From assembly GCA_027311205.1 (NCBI GenBank), contig DAICZI010000001.1, forward strand, positions 1 through 7,103: DNA of 7,103 bases, written 5' to 3'. A program made the translations under genes and the position numbers. Under the pieces are notes generated by a model that was not told where the DNA came from, ran no database searches, and was given only the letters and a program-made list of their open reading frames with translations. This document shows positions 1 through 5,552 of the stretch, piece after piece (within the stretch, counting starts at the first letter, position 1; each line of letters opens with the position of its first letter). This DNA comes from Beijerinckiaceae bacterium. Lineage in GTDB: Bacteria; Pseudomonadota; Alphaproteobacteria; Rhizobiales; Beijerinckiaceae.

Positions 1-561
1 GTGCCGCTCTATGCCAGCCTTTTGAAAGTCACCGGGGGCAAGGAGCGTCTACGCCACTATGCTGCCATGCTGGGCATCGACTTGAAACCCGGTCGCGTGA
101 ATCGACTGCATCAGGCCAAAAACCGGATCTATGGTGCGATGATGCTACAAGGTGCCGCGCAACTGCGCCCGGGCGTCGCTGAATTGATCGGGCAGGCCAA
201 GGCGAGCAGCCGACGCTTGGCGATTGCAACCACCACCTCGCGCGTCAATGTTGAAGTGCTGATCGGCGCGACGCTGGGGCGCGCGGGCCTGGCGCTGTTT
301 GAGGTGATCGTTGCGGGAGATGAGGTTGCAAAGAAAAAGCCCGCCCCCGACGCCTATCTCAAGGCATTGGAAGATTTGCAGCTTCCTGCCGCAAAATGCC
401 TCGCCTTTGAGGATTCGCGCAATGGACTTAGCGCGGCGCTTGCGGCTGGCCTTGCGACGATTGTGACACCGGGGCTCTATACGGCGGCAGACGATTTTTC
501 CGGTGCGACACGGATTCTGCCAGATCTGACCTTGTTTCGGCTGGACACCTGCCAAGCATAG
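1..561 (+). CDS. cbbY: CbbY-like HAD-superfamily phosphatase, 3' part (5' end outside window)
   Basis: This is the C-terminal 186 residues of a subfamily IA HAD hydrolase. CbbY proteins dephosphorylate xylulose-1,5-bisphosphate, an inhibitory by-product of Rubisco, and usually lie in cbb operons. Visible signatures are a cap-domain stretch with LLKVTGGKERLRHY (residues 7-20), HAD motif II in IATTTS (75-80), motif III lysine in VAKKKPAPDAYLKAL (109-123) and motif IV acidic pair in LAFEDSRNGL (134-143). The N-terminal DxDGT nucleophile motif is absent. The family is about 230-250 residues long, so roughly 55-60 residues lie to the left. The first base of the window forms a GTG, but it falls inside the conserved cap and is not a credible start. 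The gene ends with TAG and converges on the ArsR-like gene across 54 bases. The CbbY assignment rather than a generic beta-phosphoglucomutase-like phosphatase is likely but not certain. Confidence 0.8.
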   Translation: MPLYASLLKVTGGKERLRHYAAMLGIDLKPGRVNRLHQAKNRIYGAMMLQGAAQLRPGVAELIGQAKASSRRLAIATTTSRVNVEVLIGATLGRAGLALFEVIVAGDEVAKKKPAPDAYLKALEDLQLPAAKCLAFEDSRNGLSAALAAGLATIVTPGLYTAADDFSGATRILPDLTLFRLDTCQA

Positions 562-564
562 ATC

Positions 565-586
565 GGCAGCCCACGGCTGACCTTAT
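565..586 (+). terminator. Weak hairpin between convergent genes, possible terminator
   Basis: Just after the cbbY-like stop, CAGCC (567-571) pairs with GGCTG (575-579) around a CAC loop. GG (565-566) can extend the stem to CC (581-582) with one bulged A. The plus-strand tail is only TTAT, and the opposite strand has no T-run either. It is therefore a poor intrinsic terminator. It is the only compact hairpin I noticed in the 54-base gap, and termination could instead be Rho-dependent or lie inside the neighbouring gene. Confidence 0.2.
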
Positions 587-615
587 CGGGAGCAGCCATC
601 GCACCTGCCAGCCGT

Positions 616-966
616 TCAGACCTTGGCTCGGCCCAGTTCCTTGCCCTCGTCTGGGGGCGAGTTGCAATAGAGCTCGTAGAGGGCCCCCAGGATAAACGAC
701 ACTTCGGTGCCATTGACCGTGTAGAAAATCATCTGCGAGGCGCGTCTTGTCGTGACGAGGTGATTGCGGCGCAACACCGCGAGGTGCTGCGAGAGCGCCG
801 ATTGGCTAAGGGGAATCAAATCCTCAAGTTCGCCAACCGATTTCTCACCCTTGACCAATTGGCAAAGGATCAGCAGGCGCCATTTATTGCTGATTGATTT
901 CAGCACCAACGCCGCATGGTCGGCCTTGTCGGCCAACTGTTCCATCTGATCGGATTCTGTGAGCAT
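616..966 (-). CDS. shdrR: ArsR/SmtB-family winged-helix repressor, probable sulfane-sulfur-responsive regulator of the sHdr operon
   Basis: This 116-residue protein has the ArsR fold. An N-terminal helix (about 10-36) contains SNKWRLLILCQL. The helix-turn-helix runs through VGELEDLIPLSQ and SALSQHLAVLRR (about 44-67), and the wing is TRRASQMIFYTV (73-84). The ELCVCDL-type alpha-3 metal site is missing. The only two cysteines are Cys35 and Cys101, 66 residues apart. That is the spacing of the redox pair in persulfide sensors such as SqrR (Cys41/Cys107) and BigR (Cys42/Cys108). I therefore infer thiol-based sulfur sensing and derepression. ATG at 966 is chosen; it lies 5 bases after the lbpA stop. 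An in-frame TTG at 984 would add six residues and overlap lbpA. Neither has a convincing Shine-Dalgarno, so translation may be coupled to lbpA. The name shdrR rests on context; a SoxR-like paralogue is the alternative. Confidence 0.85.
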   Translation of the reverse strand: MLTESDQMEQLADKADHAALVLKSISNKWRLLILCQLVKGEKSVGELEDLIPLSQSALSQHLAVLRRNHLVTTRRASQMIFYTVNGTEVSFILGALYELYCNSPPDEGKELGRAKV

Positions 967-971
967 TTGAT

Positions 972-1415
972 TCACGGTGCACAACCTGCGAAGCCGTCTG
1001 CAGCCATTTTAGCCTCATATTTCGGAGCAACCTGCGCGCCAGGCGTCAGTGTCGGCTTCACCTCGTCCCAATTGGTTGGTTTGAGAACCACGAGCCAACC
1101 TTCGCCATAGGGGTCGGAATTGGCCAGGCTTGGCTTGTTGACCAGATCAGCATTGACCGTCACAATCGTGCCCGCCGCTGCCGATTTGGCCGGGCCAACC
1201 CACTTGCCTGATTCGACTGTTGCGCAGGACTTGCCCGCCTCAACGGCGCGACCGGCCTTTTTCGGAGTCACGGCTACCAGATTGCCCGCCAGAGCGGTGG
1301 CAATGGTGGTCATGCCGAGCCGCACGTTGCCATCACCAACTTCCTTGAACCACGTATGGTTCTCGACATCGTATAACAGATCGTCTGGCAGATTGCACCC
1401 GCGAACGATAGCCAT
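972..1415 (-). CDS. lbpA: Lipoate-binding protein LbpA (GcvH-like) of the sHdr sulfur oxidation pathway
   Basis: This 147-residue, single-domain, GcvH-like protein carries a lipoyl arm and is a required partner of the cytoplasmic sHdr complex. LbpA proteins are distinct from glycine-cleavage GcvH. The N-terminus MAIVRGCNLPDDLLYDVENH is typical of LbpA. The predicted lipoylation site is Lys71 in ATVESGKWVGPAKS (65-78). PYGEGWLVVLKP follows at about 102-113, matching the GcvH core. Cysteines are at positions 7, 64 and 145; the last lies in the C-terminal GFAGCAP. ATG at 1415 is chosen over a GTG at 1421 because GGGAG (1423-1427) sits 7 bases upstream. The gene follows the 139-codon gene by 16 bases and precedes the regulator by 5. 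No glycine-cleavage genes are nearby, which supports the sulfur role. No lipoate-attachment gene is in the window. Confidence 0.93.
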   Translation of the reverse strand: MAIVRGCNLPDDLLYDVENHTWFKEVGDGNVRLGMTTIATALAGNLVAVTPKKAGRAVEAGKSCATVESGKWVGPAKSAAAGTIVTVNADLVNKPSLANSDPYGEGWLVVLKPTNWDEVKPTLTPGAQVAPKYEAKMAADGFAGCAP

Positions 1416-1431
1416 GCCCACTCTCCCGCTT

Positions 1432-1851
1432 TTATGAAGCCTGTTCTAGTCGCAAATCACGCGATGAGCAACAAAACTCGCCAAGTTGTGCGGTTTGCAT
1501 CTTCCCGCTTACGAAATAATAAATATGCGCCGCGACCAACCGCATCATCACCAGCCGCTGTGCGGCATCCGGATGGCCGGGCTCCAGCGTAACGAGATTG
1601 TAGTGATACACTAATTCGCGGCAGGTTTCACGGCAGGCATTGAAGCTGGGATCGCCTTTGGCACTCTGCCGGTGCAACCCAAGTAGCCGAAATCCTTCCG
1701 CCTTGCCGGAGGTCGGCTTGAGGCCTTTGGCCGCCATCCAGTGCTCCAGAACCTCTTCGCCAAGGCTCAACAGATGCCGCGCTGATTCAGCGGCGTCGGC
1801 AGCAGCAACGCCCTGCTCAATTTCGCTTTCGATTGTGCTGAGCGGCCTCAT
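1432..1851 (-). CDS. Conserved-context hypothetical protein of the sHdr operon, 139 aa, function unknown
   Basis: I cannot assign this protein to a functional family. It looks soluble and largely helical, with no signal peptide or clear membrane segment. An acidic N-terminal helix-like region (about 5-40, ESEIEQGVAAADAAESARHL) leads to a basic central part. NACRETCREL (71-80) has Cys73 and Cys77 in a CX3C helix-type spacing, and EFCCSSRD (125-132) has Cys127 and Cys128. Its ATG overlaps the shdrB2 stop by four bases (ATGA, 1848-1851), so translation is almost certainly coupled. AGGGA (1857-1861) lies 5 bases upstream of the start. Position between shdrB2 and lbpA suggests a role tied to one of them, for example sulfur or lipoyl handling or complex assembly. 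That role is inference from context only. I recall a small hypothetical gene at the same place in the Hyphomicrobium denitrificans cluster but cannot verify the match here. Confidence 0.85.
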   Translation of the reverse strand: MRPLSTIESEIEQGVAAADAAESARHLLSLGEEVLEHWMAAKGLKPTSGKAEGFRLLGLHRQSAKGDPSFNACRETCRELVYHYNLVTLEPGHPDAAQRLVMMRLVAAHIYYFVSGKMQTAQLGEFCCSSRDLRLEQAS

Positions 1852-2786
1852 GCCAGTCCCTGTTGTTTCAGGAGTGCGAACGAATCCGACACATTTTCAT
1901 GCACTCCGACCGTCCTTGGCGTCAGACCCAAGGCCAGACCGAGCAATTGTGTGAAATAGAGGATTTTCACATTGGTTTTGACACCAAACTTCTTTTCGGC
2001 CCTGATCTGGTGCATTTCAAGCCCCGTATGGCAGGTCGGGCACTCTGTTGCGATCACATTGGCCCCCGAGGCCTCAGCGGCTTTCAGGATGTTGAGCACC
2101 AGCTTGGTGGACATATCCGAATCCGACAGGGTATGCGCCCCGCCGCAGCAGGCAGTTTTCAAAGGAAAATCGACATTGTCGGCACCCGCAGCCGCCAGCA
2201 GATCGTCCATGAAATGTGGCTTCGAAGTTGATTCAGTGCCCGCACCCTTGTCTTTCTCGGGGAAGATATGGCGCGGGCGCGTGTACATGCAGCCATAATA
2301 ATTGGCGACCTTCATGCCCTTCAGCGATCTCTTGACCCGTGACTTCAGGCCTTCTTCGCCAATGCCATGCTTGATCCAATCGAGCGCATGTATGGTTTCG
2401 ATCTCGCCGGCCTGATAGGTCTTGTGCCCTGCCTTGGATGAAATGCGATTCACGACCTGCCGCGAGGCCTCATCATTCTTCAGGTCATACTCGGCCTTTT
2501 TCAGATTGTGATAGCAGCCGTTGCAGGGTGCCATGACAACCGAATGGCCCATCTCGTTGACCGCCTGCGACATGACGCGTGACGACAGATAGGTCTGCAC
2601 TTTCGGATCGACGTTTTTCACTTCCATCGCGCCGCAGCAGTTCCAGTTCTTCACATCTTCCAGTTCTAGCCCCAGCGCCTTGCCGACTTCCTTGGTCGAG
2701 CGGTTATAGGCATGGCCGCTACCCTCCAGTGCGCAGCCAGGATAATAGGCGACCTTCTTGTATTTCTCGGCGCGATTGTCGGTCAT
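1848..2786 (-). CDS. shdrB2: sHdrB2, heterodisulfide reductase subunit B-like protein with two complete CCG domains
   Basis: This 312-residue HdrB-like protein contains two intact CCG (cysteine-rich) domains. In HdrB these bind noncubane [4Fe-4S] clusters at the disulfide-handling active site. Domain 1 is C18-X31-C50C51-X36-C88-X2-C91, within YYPGCALEGSG, NWNCCGAMEV and APCNGCYHNL. Domain 2 is C166-X46-C213C214-X34-C249-X2-C252, within YYGCMYTRPR, TACCGGAHT and TECPTCHTGLE. The C-terminal region with LYFTQLLGLALGL (about 276-288) also fits HdrB. Length matches the family (about 290-310). ATG at 2786 lies 12 bases after the shdrC2 stop, and that TAG forms part of a purine-rich AGGA upstream. 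By analogy with HdrBC, it should pair with sHdrC2 and take part in oxidising protein-bound sulfane sulfur. Methanogen-type heterodisulfide reduction is unlikely given lbpA and the surrounding genes. Confidence 0.95.
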   Translation of the reverse strand: MTDNRAEKYKKVAYYPGCALEGSGHAYNRSTKEVGKALGLELEDVKNWNCCGAMEVKNVDPKVQTYLSSRVMSQAVNEMGHSVVMAPCNGCYHNLKKAEYDLKNDEASRQVVNRISSKAGHKTYQAGEIETIHALDWIKHGIGEEGLKSRVKRSLKGMKVANYYGCMYTRPRHIFPEKDKGAGTESTSKPHFMDDLLAAAGADNVDFPLKTACCGGAHTLSDSDMSTKLVLNILKAAEASGANVIATECPTCHTGLEMHQIRAEKKFGVKTNVKILYFTQLLGLALGLTPRTVGVHENVSDSFALLKQQGLA

Positions 2787-2798
2787 TGCCTGTTTTTC

Positions 2799-3587
2799 CT
2801 ATTCAGCAGCATGTTGGAAGGGCTTGGTGGCTTCCTGCCTGGCCATCTCGACCAGACTTTCGAGCCCGAGGGCTTGGCGGTGGTGGGCGTCCTGCTCGGC
2901 GACGTATTCATTGATGGCATCGCGCGCCGCGCCCCAGTTCCCGGTGCGGGGATGCACCAAGGTCGCCAGACCCATTTTCATCAGCATCGCCACCGGCAGA
3001 TGCGCCATCATCCGCTTGATCATCTCGACCAGCCATGGCTGGTTCAGCGACTGTCCGGTGCGCTTGAAGAAATTGCGCAGCACCAGGCCGTCCTCGATCA
3101 CTCCGGTAGCGACAACCTGTTCCGTAAATACGTCATCGAAAATGGTCGAGGGCGAGGGCTTGGTATGACCCTTCAGTTCCAGCCAGTGCGCGGTCGCCTT
3201 CATCACGCCCTCGGGCGCGACATCGCGCGGGCAGGCATAGGTGCATTTGTTGCAGGAAACGCATTGCCAGATGATGTCCTTGTCGCGCAGCAATTCTTCT
3301 TCCATGCCGAGGCGGATCAGATAGATCCAGAACCTTGGGTTGAAGTCGGGATTGATGGCATTGACCGTGCAGGAATTGGTGCATGAGCCGCATTGCCAGC
3401 AGCGGTGGATGTTTTCACCGCCCGGCAGCGCGGCGATCTCCACTTCCAGATTCTCGTTATAGTCCTTCACCACCCTGGTTTCGATGAAGGTGCTCCAGTG
3501 GCCGGAGACATCGATGCCATCCAGCACGAGCTTTTCATGCGACTTGATGTTTTCCGGGCGAATGAGGTGCTTCTCGTGAATGGGCAT
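2799..3587 (-). CDS. shdrC2: sHdrC2, heterodisulfide reductase subunit C-like iron-sulfur protein
   Basis: This 262-residue protein holds two classical [4Fe-4S] motifs. The first is CWQCGSCTNSC (C63, C66, C69, C73) and the second is CVSCNKCTYACP (C109, C112, C115, C119). This is the HdrC arrangement, in which the clusters pass electrons between the HdrB and HdrA subunits. The ~60-residue N-terminal stretch and the ~140-residue C-terminal tail make it longer than minimal HdrC. The tail includes the hydrophobic, Met-rich HLPVAMLMKMGLATLV (about 210-225), which is too polar around it to call a membrane span. ATG at 3587 is chosen; GAGAG lies 10 bases upstream and the gap to the preceding stop is 13 bases. 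A TTG at 3632 would add 15 residues and overlap the hyp gene, so it is less likely. The protein is cytoplasmic, and the adjacent shdrB2 gene should encode its partner. Confidence 0.94.
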   Translation of the reverse strand: MPIHEKHLIRPENIKSHEKLVLDGIDVSGHWSTFIETRVVKDYNENLEVEIAALPGGENIHRCWQCGSCTNSCTVNAINPDFNPRFWIYLIRLGMEEELLRDKDIIWQCVSCNKCTYACPRDVAPEGVMKATAHWLELKGHTKPSPSTIFDDVFTEQVVATGVIEDGLVLRNFFKRTGQSLNQPWLVEMIKRMMAHLPVAMLMKMGLATLVHPRTGNWGAARDAINEYVAEQDAHHRQALGLESLVEMARQEATKPFQHAAE

Positions 3588-3600
3588 GGCTTGGCGTCTC

Positions 3601-4470
3601 TCATCCAATGAGTTTGGAATCGTCGAGGACAAAGGCCCCGCCGTCGATGGCTTTCAGGCGCGTGCGGCTGGAACCAGGCCGCACACCGTCAAGCCCCAGA
3701 ATGCGTCTCGTGTGGTGCATCGGGTCTTCGGCGGTGGAAAAGTCCGCCCGCAAATAAGTGCCGCCCTGCGCCGAAATATAATTGGCATAGACCTGAGCTG
3801 TCAGCATATCGACAAAATACATCACGTCACGGAACACACCCTGACTGGTGAGAAACTGCGCCAGTTCCTCGCGCAGCATCAGGAAGGTGGGATAGCCGTC
3901 GGGCAGGGGAATGGTGATGTGGTCAACATTGTCGCCAAACCAGATTTCGCGCACCGCGCCGGTATTGGGCCTGGCGTCCCACACCCAACGGTTCATCAGT
4001 GGATAGCGTTCCGGATCAACATTATGCAGCACCTCAGCCGCCAGATCATGCACGAAGCGATGCTCCCTGTCGGCAGGAAAGCGCGCACAAAAGGCCGTCA
4101 TCCGCTGGTCGGTTGTCGCGGTATTGGTGGCACCATCGAGCAATGCCACCAGACCGGCGCGGATTCTGGCGACCCCTTCAGGTGAAAGATAGCGAGCAAC
4201 CCGGCGGCGCACGGTCGCCATGAAGGTGCAAAGCTCCATGAAGCCCTCAAGATTGAGGGTCGCCACCTTGCCGTCGCCGAGCGTATCCTTGAACAGCTCC
4301 GATTTGAGCTTCAAGGCTTCGACATAACGTTCGATACCACCCAAGTCCTCGCAGCCACGCGCCAGCGTCTGAAAGGCCGAGGCCAGCAGCGGCCCGCTCA
4401 AATCAAGATGCGGACGCGCAATTTCCGGTGTGCCGGATTTATCTGCTGTCAGCCAGGCAAGCTTTCCCAC
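3601..4470 (-). CDS. Conserved 'Hyp' protein of the sHdr core (between shdrA and shdrC2), 289 aa
   Basis: This protein of unknown biochemical role is encoded at a fixed position in sHdr operons, between shdrA and shdrC2, and is counted as part of the sHdrC1B1A-Hyp-C2B2 set. It is soluble, with no signal peptide and no transmembrane segment. It has only three cysteines (residues 40, 81 and 127) and no iron-sulfur motif, so a cluster-binding role is unlikely. The middle region with FCARFPADREHRFVHDLAAE and LMNRWVWDARPNTGAVREIW (about 126-175) is rich in aromatic and charged residues and looks like the conserved core. The C-terminal part has TYLRADFSTAEDPMHHTRRI. The start is GTG at 4470, supported by AGGGG six bases upstream, which overlaps the shdrA TAG stop region. 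The gap to shdrA is 9 bases. Identity is secure from context, and function is unknown. Confidence 0.88.
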   Translation of the reverse strand: MGKLAWLTADKSGTPEIARPHLDLSGPLLASAFQTLARGCEDLGGIERYVEALKLKSELFKDTLGDGKVATLNLEGFMELCTFMATVRRRVARYLSPEGVARIRAGLVALLDGATNTATTDQRMTAFCARFPADREHRFVHDLAAEVLHNVDPERYPLMNRWVWDARPNTGAVREIWFGDNVDHITIPLPDGYPTFLMLREELAQFLTSQGVFRDVMYFVDMLTAQVYANYISAQGGTYLRADFSTAEDPMHHTRRILGLDGVRPGSSRTRLKAIDGGAFVLDDSKLIG

Positions 4471-4479
4471 AGCACGCCC

Positions 4480-5526
4480 CTATTCTGCCGCCACGTTGAC
4501 TTGCAGTGCGCCCAAAGCCGACATGGCCGCCGCATTGCCCTGGGCGATGGAATCATCAATTGTTTCGGGGCCCGTCGCCGAACCGGCCACAAACACGCCC
4601 GCGCGATTGGTCGCGCCGATCACGCCATAGGTATTTTGCCGGTCGATGAAGCCATTGGGCTCGAGTTTGACGCCAAAAACGGCGGCAAGAGTCATGTTAT
4701 CAACATTCGGGTCCATGCCGATGGCATGAACGACCATATCGAAGGGAATGGTGATCGGTCGCTTGACCAGCGTATCCTCGCCCTTGACGATCAACTGACC
4801 GCCATTGGACGTTACTTCAGCGATACGCGCCTTGATATACTTCACTTTGAACTCTTCCTGACTTCGCCAGTAATATTTCTGTTCCAGAAGGCCGAAAGTG
4901 CGAATGTCCATATAATAGATATAGACATGGCAATCGGGCAATTCCTCCCGGATTTCCATCGCTATATTGGCAGATACCGTGCAGCAGATTTTCGAACACC
5001 ATTCGCGCCCGATCTGCCGATCCCGTGAGCCAACGCAAAGCAGAATCGCCACCCGCTTCGGCTTGCGGCCATCGGAGGGGCAGAGCACGCCTTTTCCGGA
5101 CGAGATCATCTGCTCGACCTGCGTTGTCGTCACCACGTCCGGATAGGTGCCAAAGCCCCATTCCGGTTTGTTGATCGAATCAAAATGCGTGAAGCCGGTT
5201 GTCAAAATGGCCGCACTCGCCTTCAGCGTCGAGCCATCGTTCAGCACGGCCTGGAAATGACCTGGCTCACCATCAAAGCTCTTGACGATGGTGTTGAGCC
5301 GCACGTCGGTGAGCTTGTTATTGATGACCCGCGAAACCATGCCGCCGATGGCGTCCTTGGCCCATTCGCCCGATGGCACCAGCTTGGCATAGCCTGAAAG
5401 AATAGGCGCACCACCCAGCCGATCCATTTTTTCAACCAGAATATTCGGACGCCCGACGCTGGACAGCGCATGGGCGGCAGCCAGCCCGGCAGGCCCGCCG
5501 CCAACAATCAATACTGGGTCGTTCAT
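4480..5526 (-). CDS. shdrA: sHdrA, HdrA-like FAD/iron-sulfur flavoprotein
   Basis: This 348-residue flavoprotein is the HdrA-like core of the complex. The N-terminal dinucleotide-binding motif is VLIVGGGPAGLAAAH (5-19), followed by an acidic end of strand beta-2 in ILVEKMDRLGG (29-39). The HdrA cysteine cluster is C164, C177, C181 and C182 (LLCVGSRD, then EWCSKICCTVSA). A second FAD-contacting region is GVFVAGSATGPETIDDSIAQG (about 311-331). It is much shorter than canonical HdrA because it lacks the extra ferredoxin-type modules. I infer single-FAD electron transfer rather than the bifurcation known for methanogen HdrA. ATG at 5526 is preferred because it is closest to the Rossmann strand. 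ATG at 5541, which overlaps the shdrB1 TGA by one base, is equally well placed behind a Shine-Dalgarno and would add five residues. Confidence 0.95.
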   Translation of the reverse strand: MNDPVLIVGGGPAGLAAAHALSSVGRPNILVEKMDRLGGAPILSGYAKLVPSGEWAKDAIGGMVSRVINNKLTDVRLNTIVKSFDGEPGHFQAVLNDGSTLKASAAILTTGFTHFDSINKPEWGFGTYPDVVTTTQVEQMISSGKGVLCPSDGRKPKRVAILLCVGSRDRQIGREWCSKICCTVSANIAMEIREELPDCHVYIYYMDIRTFGLLEQKYYWRSQEEFKVKYIKARIAEVTSNGGQLIVKGEDTLVKRPITIPFDMVVHAIGMDPNVDNMTLAAVFGVKLEPNGFIDRQNTYGVIGATNRAGVFVAGSATGPETIDDSIAQGNAAAMSALGALQVNVAAE

Positions 5527-5552
5527 AAGGCTCTCCCGCATCAGGGTCTCCC
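5527..5552 (-). promoter_or_regulatory. Tandem Shine-Dalgarno/start arrangement of shdrA
   Basis: Two in-frame ATGs 15 bases apart (5541 and 5526) are each preceded by GGGAG at exactly 6 bases (5548-5552 and 5533-5537). The upstream ATG shares its A with the shdrB1 stop (TGATG). Reading the sequence does not decide which start dominates; both could be used. Confidence 0.5.

Noticed and set aside
1..3. GTG at the first base as the true start of the phosphatase
   Set aside because: The frame starts inside the conserved cap domain and lacks the DxDGT catalytic motif, so the gene is cut by the window edge.
616..966. Metal-sensing ArsR/SmtB repressor (arsenite, zinc)
   Set aside because: No ELCVCDL-type alpha-3 cysteines; the only cysteines have the persulfide-sensor spacing.
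972..1415. Glycine-cleavage H protein (GcvH)
   Set aside because: The LbpA-type N-terminus, the longer length, the sHdr context and the lack of gcvT or gcvP nearby favour LbpA.
2712..3386. Long plus-strand open frame opposite shdrC2 and the start of shdrB2
   Set aside because: It lies antisense to clear iron-sulfur protein genes, has no recognisable motif, and reflects GC-rich codon bias.
3580..4185. Plus-strand open frame of about 201 codons opposite the hyp gene
   Set aside because: Antisense shadow with no family signature; the minus-strand gene has a GTG start with a good Shine-Dalgarno and fixed operon position.
4408..5028. Plus-strand open frame of about 206 codons opposite shdrA
   Set aside because: Antisense shadow of a well-supported flavoprotein gene; no family signature.
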